In this document: positions 15,551 to 24,549 of the stretch, piece after piece | Layout of the letters: every line of letters begins with the position of its first letter | How positions within the stretch are numbered: the stretch's first letter is position 1 | Notes under the pieces: generated by a model | The model's database searches: none | What the model was told of the DNA's origin: nothing | Seen by the model: only the letters and a program-made list of their open reading frames with translations | Program-made: the position numbers and the translations under genes | Origin: an uncultured Bacilli bacterium | Lineage (GTDB): Bacteria; Bacillota_I; Bacilli_A; RF39; UBA660 | Reading direction: 5' to 3' | Assembly: GCA_934179675.1 (NCBI GenBank) | Contig: CAKPQS010000010.1 | Location: 1 to 39,618, forward strand | DNA: 39,618 nt

Positions 15551-16096
15551 ATGTGGTGGATTATATTAATAATTGTTGTTTTAATTCTTTTATGGATTAT
15601 GTCAACATACAATGGCTTAGTTTCTTTACGCAATAGAGTTAAAGATCAATGGGCTCAAATAGATGTTTTACTAAAAAGAAGATCAGATTTAATACCAAAT
15701 TTAGTAGAAACAGTAAAAGGTTATGCTAAACATGAAAGCGGAACATTAGAAGCTGTAATCAATGCACGTAATAAAGCTATAAGTGCTACAAACGTACATG
15801 ATTCTGCAGCAGCTAATGGTGAACTTACACAAGCATTAACGCATTTATTCGCTCTAAGTGAATCTTATCCTGAATTAAAGGCAAATACTAACTTTATGGA
15901 ATTACAAACTAATTTAAAAGATACTGAAGATAAAATTGCAACAGCTCGTCAATTTTACAATGATTCAGTATTAACTTATAAAAATAAATTAGAAATGTTC
16001 CCATCAAGTATAGTTGCTTCAATATTTGGCTTTAAACCAGAAGAATTCTTTAAAGTATCAGAAGCAGAAAAAGAAACGCCAAAAGTTCAATTTTAA
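15551..16096 (+). CDS. lemA: LemA family protein
   Basis: A 181-residue membrane protein. An N-terminal transmembrane segment (about 3-19) is followed by a long helical bundle with the LemA signature (YNGLVSLRNRVKDQWAQIDVLLKRRSDLIPNLVETVKGY and ARQFYNDSVLTYKNKLEMFPS, shown here only in part). The start at 15551 has a GGAGG site; the in-frame ATG at 15536 overlaps that site and is rejected. The next gene encodes a DUF2207 protein with a Gly-rich tail, a partnership commonly seen for LemA. The biochemical role of LemA is not established. Confidence 0.93.
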   Translation: MWWIILIIVVLILLWIMSTYNGLVSLRNRVKDQWAQIDVLLKRRSDLIPNLVETVKGYAKHESGTLEAVINARNKAISATNVHDSAAANGELTQALTHLFALSESYPELKANTNFMELQTNLKDTEDKIATARQFYNDSVLTYKNKLEMFPSSIVASIFGFKPEEFFKVSEAEKETPKVQF

Positions 16097-16109
16097 CTTT
16101 TGGTTTTTT
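16079..16109 (+). terminator. Terminator or attenuator between lemA and DUF2207 gene
   Basis: A 9-bp perfect stem CCAAAAGTT (16079-16087) / AACTTTTGG (16095-16103) with six T after it. It overlaps the lemA stop codon. The next ribosome site follows directly, so it may partially attenuate read-through rather than end the operon. Confidence 0.75.
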
Positions 16110-16120
16110 AAAGGAGATTT

Positions 16121-18100
16121 ATGAAAAAAATAATTTTATTTTTACTATTATTAATACCATTTTATGTAAATGCAACAGTAGAAAATTACTATATGGAAGC
16201 AACAGTATTAAATACAGGTGATATTAAAGTAAGAGAAGTATTTGGTTTAGATGGAACATATAATGGATTTGAAAGAGAATTATATTATGGGAATAATATA
16301 TATGCTGGAACAAATATCGAAATAATAAGTGTAAAAGGAATAAAAAAAACATCAAATGATTTTGCTATATTAAATGATAGTGGAGATATATTTACAGAAG
16401 TTGGGAGTGCATCTAAAGGAGATTATGGACATTATATAATTACAGACATAGATAATGGAATAAATATAAAAATATATAATCCATCAAAAAAAGAAAGACT
16501 ATTTTATATTGAATATATAGTAAAAAATATGGCAATTAAACATAATGATGTTGGTGAAATTGGCTATAATATATTTACAAGTTTAAAAGAACCAGTATCA
16601 AATATAAATGTAAAATTTATTGTTCCCAATAATAAAAAAACAATTAAAGTATGGGGACATGGACCATTAACAGGTGAAACAAGCATAGTATCATCTAATG
16701 AAGTTTTATTAAAGCTAGACTATTTAGAATCTTATGAAGGATTAGATATAAGATTAGTATTTGATAGAAATGTATTAAGTGAATCATTAAAATTAGATAA
16801 CGAAGATGTCTTAAATACAATAATTGAAGAAGAAACTAAAAAAGCCGATGACGCTAATAAAATAAGAGAAGAAGAAAGAAAAAAATTAGAAGAATTAAAA
16901 GAAAAAATTGAACAAGCAATAAATGATTTTGAAAAAGATAGAACACAAGTAAAAAAAGATTATGCTATAAGTCTAGTTGAAAAGTTATATGGATATGAAG
17001 AATATGATTTATATATGTATAGACTAAATAATACACTTTCTTACGAAGAAGAGGAAGAATTAAAAAGAAATAAAACAATAGGAAATATAATAAATTATTT
17101 ATGTATAACATATTTAGTATTTGGAATATACCTGTTTTATAGATTTTATACTAATCATGATAAAGAATATAAACCAATATTTAATCATGAATATTATAGA
17201 GATTTTCCTAAAGAATATGGTCCAGAAAAAGTTGATTATTTAGTAAATGGACAAGTAAGCTCTAAATCATTTACAGCTATGATATTAAATTTAATATATC
17301 AGAAAAAAATAGAATTTGAAAAATTAGAAAAAAATAATTATAAATTAAAATTAATAAGTCAAGATAATTTAGCAAATAGCGAAAAAAATTTAATAAAATG
17401 TATCTTTGGAAAAAAAGAAGAAGTAACACTAAAAGAATTAAAAACAAATGCTAAAAAAAATTATGATGAATTTACCAATAATTATCGCTCATGGCAACAA
17501 AATGCAACAAATGAAAGTAAAGCAATGAATTTCTATGAAAAAAGCAACAAAGGATTATATAGCCTATATTCAATAATACCATTTTTCTTATTTTCACTAT
17601 CAAATTATTTTGAATATGCAAACCCATTTATTATATTTATAACAATATTAATCGTCCCAATATCTTTAGTATATTATTTATGTGCTAAAAAAAGAAGTAA
17701 AGAAGGTAATGAAGATTACCATAAATGGAAAGCACTAAAAAATTTCATGAAAGATTTTGGTCGTATGCAAGAAAAAGAATTACCAGAAATAAAATTATGG
17801 GAAAAATATTTAGTATATGCAACAGTATTTGGAATAGCAAATAAACTAGCAAAAACTATGGAAATAAAAGTAAAAGAATTTGCAGACACTGACTTTACTG
17901 ATTTGTATACAATAAATGCTTTAAACGATATGTTAAAAGTTTCAAATGTTGTTGCATCATCTATTGAAAATGCTAAATTAGTAGCAGATAGAGCTTATGC
18001 CGTAGCACACTCAACAAATTCATCTGGAAGTGGATCTGGTGGAGGATTTTCATCTGGCGGTGGATCATTTGGTGGAGGAGGCGGAGGAGGCCGTTTTTAG
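16121..18100 (+). CDS. DUF2207 domain membrane protein
   Basis: A 659-residue membrane protein. The signal peptide (1-18, ending VNA) leads to an extracytoplasmic DUF2207 domain (about 19-225) and a highly charged Glu/Lys coiled-coil stretch (about 235-275). A membrane helix follows (about 325-345), then a cytosolic winged-helix-like region, two further helices (about 485-530) and a second soluble domain. The end is an extreme Gly/Ser tail (SGGGFSSGGGSFGGGGGGG). This is the architecture of predicted membrane proteins of the DUF2207 family, which are found beside lemA. The ribosome site AAGGAG lies 5-6 nt before the start. Function is unknown; envelope association is inferred. Confidence 0.85.
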   Translation: MKKIILFLLLLIPFYVNATVENYYMEATVLNTGDIKVREVFGLDGTYNGFERELYYGNNIYAGTNIEIISVKGIKKTSNDFAILNDSGDIFTEVGSASKGDYGHYIITDIDNGINIKIYNPSKKERLFYIEYIVKNMAIKHNDVGEIGYNIFTSLKEPVSNINVKFIVPNNKKTIKVWGHGPLTGETSIVSSNEVLLKLDYLESYEGLDIRLVFDRNVLSESLKLDNEDVLNTIIEEETKKADDANKIREEERKKLEELKEKIEQAINDFEKDRTQVKKDYAISLVEKLYGYEEYDLYMYRLNNTLSYEEEEELKRNKTIGNIINYLCITYLVFGIYLFYRFYTNHDKEYKPIFNHEYYRDFPKEYGPEKVDYLVNGQVSSKSFTAMILNLIYQKKIEFEKLEKNNYKLKLISQDNLANSEKNLIKCIFGKKEEVTLKELKTNAKKNYDEFTNNYRSWQQNATNESKAMNFYEKSNKGLYSLYSIIPFFLFSLSNYFEYANPFIIFITILIVPISLVYYLCAKKRSKEGNEDYHKWKALKNFMKDFGRMQEKELPEIKLWEKYLVYATVFGIANKLAKTMEIKVKEFADTDFTDLYTINALNDMLKVSNVVASSIENAKLVADRAYAVAHSTNSSGSGSGGGFSSGGGSFGGGGGGGRF

Positions 18101-18121
18101 GCTTTCTTCTTAATTTAAGTA

Positions 18122-18150
18122 TTGTCAAAAAAAATCAAAAATGATACAAT
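18122..18150 (+). promoter_or_regulatory. Promoter of small two-TM protein gene
   Basis: TTGTCA (18122-18127), 17 nt, TACAAT (18145-18150) with extended -10 TGA. Confidence 0.6.
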
Positions 18151-18168
18151 CAATATGGAGATGAAAAT

Positions 18169-18498
18169 ATGTGTAAAGCTTTAACAGAACATTGTGAAAT
18201 AGGTTATTTAATAACATTAATAATCAATATAATAAAAATTGCTGTTCCCATAGTATTAGTTATAATGGGAATGCTAGACTTTGCAAAGGCAAGTACTAAA
18301 GGAAGTGCTGATGAAATGGCTAAATCACGTGCTATATTTATAAAAAGATGTATAGCAGGAGCAACAACATTTTTAGTAATCGCACTAGTTCAACTTGTAA
18401 TAACACTAGCTGCTAAAGCAACAGAAGGACAAGATGCAAGTAATGCAAGTATTTGGTCGTGTGTAGAAAATTTAATTGACTATAAAGGAAGTTGCTAA
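18169..18498 (+). CDS. Small two-TM membrane protein (TrbC/VirB2-like shape)
   Basis: A 109-residue protein not assigned to a named family with certainty. Two hydrophobic segments (about 12-38 and 63-86) are separated by a charged loop rich in Ala, Lys and Ser (KASTKGSADEMAKSRAIFIKR). Cysteines occur near both ends (Cys2, Cys9 and CVENLIDYKGSC). The size and layout resemble pilin subunits of the TrbC/VirB2 type, but there are no type IV secretion genes nearby, so that assignment is weak. It has its own extended -10 promoter, a GGAG site and a strong terminator, and is thus a single-gene unit. Confidence 0.7.
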   Translation: MCKALTEHCEIGYLITLIINIIKIAVPIVLVIMGMLDFAKASTKGSADEMAKSRAIFIKRCIAGATTFLVIALVQLVITLAAKATEGQDASNASIWSCVENLIDYKGSC

Positions 18499-18524
18499 AT
18501 AATGGATTTTTTCCATTATTTTTT
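18498..18524 (+). terminator. Terminator after the two-TM protein gene
   Basis: AATAATGG (18498-18505) / CCATTATT (18513-18520) with a run of T. The stem starts at the stop codon. Confidence 0.85.
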
Positions 18525-18533
18525 AATGCTTTA

Positions 18534-18562
18534 TTGAAAAATATATATTTTAATGGTATTAT
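18534..18562 (+). promoter_or_regulatory. Promoter of the ruvX-ddl operon
   Basis: TTGAAA (18534-18539), 17 nt, TATTAT (18557-18562) with extended -10 TGG. Confidence 0.65.
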
Positions 18563-18581
18563 ATTTTATGGAGGTTGGTAG

Positions 18582-19010
18582 ATGAGGTATTTAGGATTAG
18601 ACTTAGGAACCAAAACACTTGGAATGGCAATGAGTGATAAAATGGGAATTATTGCATCAAGTTATGGAACAATAAGATTTGAAAATGAAGATTATGATAG
18701 TTTACTTGAAAAAATAAAAGAAATTATAGATAAAGAAAATGTAGATATAGTTGTACTTGGTTTACCACGAAATATGAATAATACATTAGGAGAACGAGCT
18801 AATAAAACACTAGAATTTAAAGATAAATTAAGTAACTATTTGAACATGGAAATATATATGCAAGATGAAAGATTATCATCTGTTGAAGCAAATAATTACT
18901 TAATACAATCTGATATGTCAAGAAAAAAAAGAAAAACAAAAGTAGATAGTGTAGCTGCAACTATAATTTTAGAAACATTTATGGAAAGAAGGAACAATAG
19001 TGCAAGATGA
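18582..19010 (+). CDS. ruvX: Holliday junction resolvase-like / pre-16S rRNA nuclease
   Basis: YqgF/RuvX RNase H-fold nuclease, 142 residues, usual length. Visible motifs: the metal-binding Asp7 in LGLDLGTKTLGMAMSD, the VVLGLPRNMNNTLG segment, the second acidic motif MQDERLSS, and the KVDSVAATIILE segment holding the final Asp. In bacteria the family acts in 5-prime maturation of 16S rRNA; the older resolvase name is based on fold. It is first gene of an operon whose order (ruvX, DUF1292, mltG, trmR) is that of B. subtilis yrrK-yrzB-yrrL-yrrM. It overlaps the next gene by 11 nt and ends in TGA. Confidence 0.95.
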   Translation: MRYLGLDLGTKTLGMAMSDKMGIIASSYGTIRFENEDYDSLLEKIKEIIDKENVDIVVLGLPRNMNNTLGERANKTLEFKDKLSNYLNMEIYMQDERLSSVEANNYLIQSDMSRKKRKTKVDSVAATIILETFMERRNNSAR

Positions 19011-19284
19011 AAAAATGACATTCAAAGTAATGAATGAAGAAGGAAAAGAAGTAGAATGTGAAGTTTTATTTACATTTGAAAGTGAAGAAACTAAAAAAAA
19101 TTATATTGTTTATACTGACAATACAACTGATGAAGGAGGAAATACTAAAGTATATGCATCAATATATAATCCTAAAGAGGAAAAAAGTATTTTGTATCCA
19201 ATAGAAACAGAAGAAGAATGGAAAATAATTGAAACTATATTAGATGAATTACAAACTGAAGTTAAGAAAGGTTCAGAAGAATAG
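19000..19284 (+). CDS. DUF1292 protein (YrzB family)
   Basis: A 94-residue acidic cytosolic protein of the DUF1292 family. The family pattern is seen in LFTFESEETKKNYIVYTD, VYASIYNP and the C-terminal EEEWKIIETILDEL. The GTG at 19000 is chosen as start because AAGGA lies 6 nt before it. The alternative ATG at 19015 has no comparable site. The role is unknown; its fixed place between ruvX and mltG is a Bacillota feature. Confidence 0.88.
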   Translation: MQDEKMTFKVMNEEGKEVECEVLFTFESEETKKNYIVYTDNTTDEGGNTKVYASIYNPKEEKSILYPIETEEEWKIIETILDELQTEVKKGSEE

Positions 19285-19293
19285 TAGAATAAT

Positions 19294-20370
19294 ATGGAAA
19301 AAGTAATTAGAGTAATTATAGGGGTTTTAATATTCTTAATAATTATATTGTCTTCTTTTATGTATATAACAGGACCAGTTGATAAAAAAAATAAAGATAT
19401 AATTAAAGTAGAAGTAACAAATAATGATACGTTTTCTACATTTGGAAAAGTATTATATAAAAAAGGATTAATAAAATCAGAATTCATTTATAAAGTTTAT
19501 ATTAAATTATTTTTAAAAGAATCTCATTTAGAAGTAGGAGAATATAATTTAAATAAAACAATGAGTTTAGAAAAAATAATGGATGAATTAAAAAAAGGAA
19601 ATAATTATAATCCAGATAATATAAGAATAACATTTAAAGAAGGATTAAATATAAGACAAATTGCTAAAGAAATATCTAAAAATACAAATAATAAATATGA
19701 TGATATTATTAAATTATTAGAAGATAAAGAATTTGCTCGAAAAATGATCAATGATTATTGGTTTTTAGATGAAAGTATTTTAAATGATAAAATATATTAT
19801 CCATTAGAAGGATATTTATTTCCAGATACTTACGAATTTTTAAATAAAGATGTAACTACTGAAACAATCATAAGAACATTATTAAATGAATTTGGTGAAA
19901 AAATAAAACCATATCAAGATAAAATAAATGAAAATGAATTTAAATTAAATGAAATAGTTACATTAGCATCAATAGCAGAAGTAGAATCATTGCCTGGAAG
20001 TGATAGAAAAAAAGTAGTAGGTGTATTTGTAAACAGAATAAAAAATAATATATCTCTAGGAAGTGATATGACTGCATATTATGCCTATAAATTGGATGAT
20101 ATTAAAAAAGGATTAACATTAAATGAATTTTCTAATTGTTCAAATCCATATAATACAAGATGTACAAGTAAAATGGGATTACCAGTTGGACCAATAAGTA
20201 ATCCAGGATTAGACAGTATAATAGGCGCAATTGATTATGAAAAATCATCATATTTATATTTTGTAGCTGATTGTAATGGTAAAACATATTTTATGAACAA
20301 TTATACAGAATTCGAAAGTACAATTAAAAAATTAATGAATCAAGGATTGTGGTGTGAGGTAAGTGCTTGA
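19294..20370 (+). CDS. mltG: Endolytic murein transglycosylase
   Basis: A 358-residue MltG/YceG family protein that cleaves nascent glycan strands outside the membrane. It has one N-terminal membrane helix (about 5-27), then a LysM-like region and the catalytic domain. Family motifs are LEGYLFPDTYEF, ASIAEVES with catalytic Glu229, and LPVGPISNPGLDSIIGAI near the end. The ribosome site is weak. The start is 9 nt after the preceding stop, which suggests translation partly by re-initiation. It overlaps the next gene by 8 nt. Confidence 0.95.
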   Translation: MEKVIRVIIGVLIFLIIILSSFMYITGPVDKKNKDIIKVEVTNNDTFSTFGKVLYKKGLIKSEFIYKVYIKLFLKESHLEVGEYNLNKTMSLEKIMDELKKGNNYNPDNIRITFKEGLNIRQIAKEISKNTNNKYDDIIKLLEDKEFARKMINDYWFLDESILNDKIYYPLEGYLFPDTYEFLNKDVTTETIIRTLLNEFGEKIKPYQDKINENEFKLNEIVTLASIAEVESLPGSDRKKVVGVFVNRIKNNISLGSDMTAYYAYKLDDIKKGLTLNEFSNCSNPYNTRCTSKMGLPVGPISNPGLDSIIGAIDYEKSSYLYFVADCNGKTYFMNNYTEFESTIKKLMNQGLWCEVSA

Positions 20371-20944
20371 AGAAATAAAAAATAAAGCAATAATTGATAA
20401 AATACCAATTATGCAAGACGATGGTATCGATTTTTTAACAAATTATATAAAAATAAATAATATTAAATATATATTAGAGCTAGGTACAGCAGTAGGATAT
20501 TCAAGTATAAAAATGGCACTTGTAAATAATAATATAAATGTAACAACAATTGAAAGAGATGAAGAAAGATATAATGAAGCAATTCTAAATATATCAAAAA
20601 TGAATTTACAAAAACAAATACATTGTATAAAAGCAGATGCCCTTGAAATAGATCTAACAGATAAATATGATTTAATATTTATTGATGCTGCTAAAAGTCA
20701 AAATATTAAGTTTTTTGAAAAATATAACAAATTATTAAATAAAAATGGTTCTATCATAGTTGATAATATTTATTTTCATGGAGTAATATATGAAAACGAT
20801 GAAAATTTATCAAGAAATGTAAGAGGAATTAAAAGAAAAATATTAGAATTTATAGATTATATTAATTCTCAAACAAATTATGAAAATAAAATATATTCCA
20901 AAGGAGATGGAATAATGGTAATAAAGGTGAAAAATGAAAATTAA
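20363..20944 (+). CDS. trmR: O-methyltransferase, TrmR/YrrM-like
   Basis: A class I SAM-dependent methyltransferase of 193 residues. The SAM motif ELGTAVGYSSI, the acidic residue after strand 2 (TTIERDEERY), KADALE, and the metal-binding IFIDAAKSQ plus IIVDNI are all present. In B. subtilis the gene at this operon position (yrrM/trmR) methylates 5-hydroxyuridine in tRNA wobble positions. The same role is inferred here by synteny. The start is GTG at 20363, inside the end of mltG, with GAGG just upstream at short spacing. Confidence 0.87.
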   Translation: MLEEIKNKAIIDKIPIMQDDGIDFLTNYIKINNIKYILELGTAVGYSSIKMALVNNNINVTTIERDEERYNEAILNISKMNLQKQIHCIKADALEIDLTDKYDLIFIDAAKSQNIKFFEKYNKLLNKNGSIIVDNIYFHGVIYENDENLSRNVRGIKRKILEFIDYINSQTNYENKIYSKGDGIMVIKVKNEN

Positions 20945-21641
20945 TTATAAAATTATAGGTGAAGGAGATTTAGTTGTTCTATTACATGGATGGGGACAAA
21001 AAATTCAAATGATGGAACCATTATTAAAAAGTTTAAAAAATAAAAAAGTTTTAATAATAGATTTACCAGGTTTTGGAGAAAGTGATGAACCAGATAGTGT
21101 ATGGACAATTGAAAACTATGCTGATTTTATTCACAAATTTGTTAATAAATTAGGATATGAAAAATGCTCTATAATAGGCCATTCATTTGGTGGTAAAATA
21201 GGTCTTTTCTATGCAAGTAAATATGATACTGAAAAATTAATTTTATTTGGAAGTCCCTATAAAAAAGAAATAACAAAAATGAGTCTAAAAGTAAAAATGT
21301 TAAAAACTATAAAAAAAATTATACCTAGTGAAAAATTAATACAATTTGCAAAAAAACATATAGGATCTACTGATTATAAAAATGCTAGTCAAAAAATGCG
21401 TGATATCTTGACATTACATGTTAATAATGATATAACTGATAATGTTAAAAAAATAACATGTCCTACATTAATAATATGGGGCGAAAATGATACAACTGTT
21501 GATAAAGAAAATGCTTATGAACTAGAAAAACTAATAAAAGATTCTGGAGTAGTAATATTACCAGGAACACATTATGCTTATTTAGAAAATATAAATCAAG
21601 TTAATAAAATTATAGAAAATTTTTTGGGAGGAACAAAATGA
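20934..21641 (+). CDS. Alpha/beta hydrolase
   Basis: A 235-residue alpha/beta-fold hydrolase. The oxyanion region LLHGWGQ, the nucleophile elbow GHSFGG with Ser84, the acid Asp186 (WGENDTTVD) and the catalytic His213 (GTHYAYLEN) make a complete triad. The substrate is not predictable; esterase, lipase or MhpC-like names would be guesses. It is coupled inside the operon: it overlaps the methyltransferase gene by 11 nt and shares ATGA with ddl. AAGGTG serves as ribosome site. Confidence 0.9.
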   Translation: MKINYKIIGEGDLVVLLHGWGQKIQMMEPLLKSLKNKKVLIIDLPGFGESDEPDSVWTIENYADFIHKFVNKLGYEKCSIIGHSFGGKIGLFYASKYDTEKLILFGSPYKKEITKMSLKVKMLKTIKKIIPSEKLIQFAKKHIGSTDYKNASQKMRDILTLHVNNDITDNVKKITCPTLIIWGENDTTVDKENAYELEKLIKDSGVVILPGTHYAYLENINQVNKIIENFLGGTK

Positions 21642-22798
21642 TTAAAATAGGTGTTATGTATGGTGGAGAATCAGTAGAACATGAAGTAAGTATTATTTCT
21701 GCTGTTCAAGCTATGCACAATTTAGATGAAGAAAAATATGATATTATTCCAATATATATGGGAAAAGATAAAGTATGGTATACAGGCAAACAATTAATGG
21801 ATATAGAACTATATAAAGATATGGATTTATTAAAGAGATATGCCAAACAAATAGTTTTATATAAAAAAGGGAACGAATTTGTTTTACAAAATGTAAAAGG
21901 ATTTAGAAGAATTGTTAATACTGTTGATTTAATATTACCAGTAGTTCATGGTAGTGGAGTAGAAGATGGATCAATTCAAGGATTTTTAGAAACGATAGGT
22001 ATTCCTTATGTTGGAAGTGATGTTTTAGGATCTGCATTAGGACAAGACAAAGTTGTTATGAAAGAAGTAATGAAAGCTCACGACTTGCCAGTAGTACCTT
22101 ATACATCAATATATGATTATGAAATGAATAGTTTTGATGAAGTAATTAAAAAAGTTAGAAAAGTAGGTTACCCAGTAATCATAAAACCAGCTAATTTAGG
22201 ATCAAGTGTTGGTATAACTATTGCCCATGAAATAGATGAATTAGAAAATGCTTTAAAAGAAGCTTTTATGTATGAAAATAAAGTAGTTGTTGAGAAAAAA
22301 ATCGAGCAAATAACCGAAATAAATGCTAGTGTTATTGGTGATTATGAATATAGTGAAGTAAGTGCTTTAGAAGAAGTAATGGGTGAAGATGAAATCTTAA
22401 GTTATAAAGATAAATATATGGGTTCATCTAAAAAAACTAAAGGTATGGCATCAGCAAATCGTATTATTCCTGCACGTATAGATGAAAAAGAAACAGAAAA
22501 AATCAAAGAATATGCTAAAGAAACATTTAAAGTTCTTAATTTATCAGGCGTAGCACGAATAGACTTTTTAATAGATAAAAAAACCAAAGATATTTATGTA
22601 AATGAACCCAATACATGTCCTGGATCATTATCATTTTATTTATGGGATGCCTGTGGTAAAAAATATTCAGAATTATTAGATGATATTATAAATATTGCTA
22701 TTAAAGATTATAAAAATAAAGATAGTAAAGTTCATTCATTTGAAACAAATATTTTATCATGTTCTGGAATAAAAGGATGTAAAGGAATTAAAAAATAA
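21638..22798 (+). CDS. ddl: D-alanine--D-alanine ligase
   Basis: ATP-grasp ligase that makes the D-Ala-D-Ala dipeptide for peptidoglycan, 386 residues. Motifs seen: the N-terminal MYGGESVEHEVSIISA, the glycine-rich LPVVHGSGVEDGSIQG, the ATP-grasp segment YPVIIKPANLGSSVGI, and the metal/substrate loop VNEPNTCPGSLSFYLW. The usual EINTxPG reads NEPNTCPG. It is somewhat longer than the usual 300-370. The extra C-terminal stretch contains two Cys (ILSCSGIKGCKGIKK). Last gene of the ruvX operon, followed by a terminator. With mltG it gives the operon a cell-wall theme. Confidence 0.95.
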   Translation: MIKIGVMYGGESVEHEVSIISAVQAMHNLDEEKYDIIPIYMGKDKVWYTGKQLMDIELYKDMDLLKRYAKQIVLYKKGNEFVLQNVKGFRRIVNTVDLILPVVHGSGVEDGSIQGFLETIGIPYVGSDVLGSALGQDKVVMKEVMKAHDLPVVPYTSIYDYEMNSFDEVIKKVRKVGYPVIIKPANLGSSVGITIAHEIDELENALKEAFMYENKVVVEKKIEQITEINASVIGDYEYSEVSALEEVMGEDEILSYKDKYMGSSKKTKGMASANRIIPARIDEKETEKIKEYAKETFKVLNLSGVARIDFLIDKKTKDIYVNEPNTCPGSLSFYLWDACGKKYSELLDDIINIAIKDYKNKDSKVHSFETNILSCSGIKGCKGIKK

Positions 22799-22828
22799 AG
22801 ATAGTTAAATAAAATACTATCTTTTTTT
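22797..22828 (+). terminator. Terminator of the ruvX-ddl operon
   Basis: AAAGATAGT (22797-22805) / ACTATCTTT (22816-22824) with T-run. Confidence 0.85.
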
Positions 22829-22864
22829 ATTATTTTGCTTTATAATTAAAATGGTGATCTTAAA

Positions 22865-23716
22865 ATGTACACAAATTTTATAAAAAGTTTTAATAATTTT
22901 TTTGGGAAAAAAGGAAATTATTTATTTTCAACTATTTTAATAATATTTAGTATATTATTGATGTTATCATCAATATATGCATTAAATAATATAACAGTAA
23001 GAAATACAAAATATAATGAAAAATTTGTAATATTTGAAAATGATAGAGGATATTTTATAGGTGAAAATGGAAGAGAAGAAGTCACATTTTTATCATATAA
23101 TGATGGTAAAGAATTAAATCCACTTGAATATAACAATAAAATATTAAAAATGTATTGTTTAAAAAATGATCAAAAAAACTGTTTTTATGTAAAAAATATA
23201 TATAGCTACAATTATGTTTTACTAGGATTAGCAACAAGTATTGTTTTACTATCATTAGGAATTGTTTGTCATAAATTATATAAAGCAAGAAATACTAATC
23301 ATGGATCAATTAGAATATTAAGACCTTTTTTAGTTACGCTTTTTATATTTGGAGCATATTTATTTACATATCAAATATATAATTTAGTTAGTTATATGCG
23401 TTTTCAAAATAATACGATGACAACAAATGGAACAATTATTGGAACATATAATAATAAATATTTAACTGAATATGTTGTTGATGAAAAACATTATTGTACA
23501 TTAATAAGCAAAAAAAATGAAAATAAAGTTAAATATAACATTAAAAATCCAAGTATTTCTTATGACAAATCAAATTTTAATATTTTATTTTTAACAATTG
23601 GAATAGCTATTTCTTATACAAGTATGATGTTCATGATATCAGAAAAAAATATTGATAAAAAAATTAAGATAATTGAAAAGAAAAGTAAGAAAGAAAGTTA
23701 TAGGAGAAAAAAATGA
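22865..23716 (+). CDS. Membrane protein of unknown function, possibly DUF3592-like
   Basis: A 283-residue protein with about four to five membrane helices (near 18-40, 117-138, 153-175 and 242-260). There is an extracytoplasmic domain between the first two. A later stretch (GTIIGTYNNKYLTEYVVDEKHYC, here up to 20 residues at a time: NGTIIGTYNNKYLTEYVVDE) followed by YNIKNPSISY resembles DUF3592-type beta domains. The C-terminus is very basic (KKIKIIEKKSKKESYRRKK). It is the first of three overlapping membrane-protein genes and shares ATGA with the next. No function is proposed. Confidence 0.72.
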   Translation: MYTNFIKSFNNFFGKKGNYLFSTILIIFSILLMLSSIYALNNITVRNTKYNEKFVIFENDRGYFIGENGREEVTFLSYNDGKELNPLEYNNKILKMYCLKNDQKNCFYVKNIYSYNYVLLGLATSIVLLSLGIVCHKLYKARNTNHGSIRILRPFLVTLFIFGAYLFTYQIYNLVSYMRFQNNTMTTNGTIIGTYNNKYLTEYVVDEKHYCTLISKKNENKVKYNIKNPSISYDKSNFNILFLTIGIAISYTSMMFMISEKNIDKKIKIIEKKSKKESYRRKK

Positions 23717-24549
23717 AGTTTTTAAAAATTATAGGTAAGTTATTAGCGGTTTTTACAGGAATAATGATAAGTATTGTAACTTTTATAATGATAATTTATA
23801 TATCAATAAATAATTATATGATAGTTGATAATCTAAAAAAAACAATTAATACAAAAAATTTATTAAAAATAGAATATGATGATTCTACATTAAAAGATGA
23901 TTTAATTAAATCGTTTTATGAAATAGGTATATCAGAAAATGATATGAATGATGTAATAGAAAGTAATGAATTTAATGATTTGTTTGACGATTATTTAGAT
24001 AAAGTGATGAAATATTATATAGAAAATAGTGAATTTCCAACATTTGATGAAGAAAAAATAAATAAACTAGTAGATTTAATAACATCTAAAAGTGATATAA
24101 CATCTGAACAAAAGAAATATATAAATGATACATTAAAAAAAGAAAAGATTGAAATTGAAAAAACATTACCCAAAAGAGAAGAAATAATTGATGATAATGA
24201 TATAAGTGATATTATAAATGCTTATAATTCTATATCAATATTTTACTTTATTGGTACAATTGTTATTTTAATGTTTTTAATATTTATATTTACATGGAGT
24301 TTACATTTACCATTTTTATATGCAGGAATATCATTTTCTATTCCAAGTATAATAATTATTATAATATCCTTATTTAAAAATATAATTATTAATTCATTTA
24401 AATTAGAAGAATTTATTTCATTAATGCTTAAACAAGCATTTAATCAATTACTAATATCATCTTTGATAGTATTATTTGTTGGTATTTTATTTGTAGGACT
24501 ATATATAATTGTAAATAAAATAAATAGGAGAAATAATGGAAACACTTAG
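23713..24549 (+). CDS. Membrane protein of unknown function
   Basis: A 278-residue protein not recognised. One N-terminal helix (about 9-33) is followed by a highly charged extracytoplasmic domain of about 135 residues, rich in Asp, Glu, Lys and Ile. Three further helices follow (about 175-195, 200-220 and 240-262). It is translationally coupled to both neighbours, by ATGA upstream and a 14-nt overlap downstream. That suggests the three proteins form one complex or act in one membrane process. Confidence 0.7.
   Translation: MKFLKIIGKLLAVFTGIMISIVTFIMIIYISINNYMIVDNLKKTINTKNLLKIEYDDSTLKDDLIKSFYEIGISENDMNDVIESNEFNDLFDDYLDKVMKYYIENSEFPTFDEEKINKLVDLITSKSDITSEQKKYINDTLKKEKIEIEKTLPKREEIIDDNDISDIINAYNSISIFYFIGTIVILMFLIFIFTWSLHLPFLYAGISFSIPSIIIIIISLFKNIIINSFKLEEFISLMLKQAFNQLLISSLIVLFVGILFVGLYIIVNKINRRNNGNT

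Noticed and set aside
15454..15633. Extension of the sspI reading frame upstream to 15633
   Set aside because: It would run through the lemA promoter and start; the conserved SspI N-terminus begins at 15453 behind GGGAGG.
18169..18498. Type IV secretion pilin (VirB2/TrbC)
   Set aside because: The two-helix shape fits, but no other secretion or conjugation genes are present and the signal peptide is unclear. Kept only as a resemblance.
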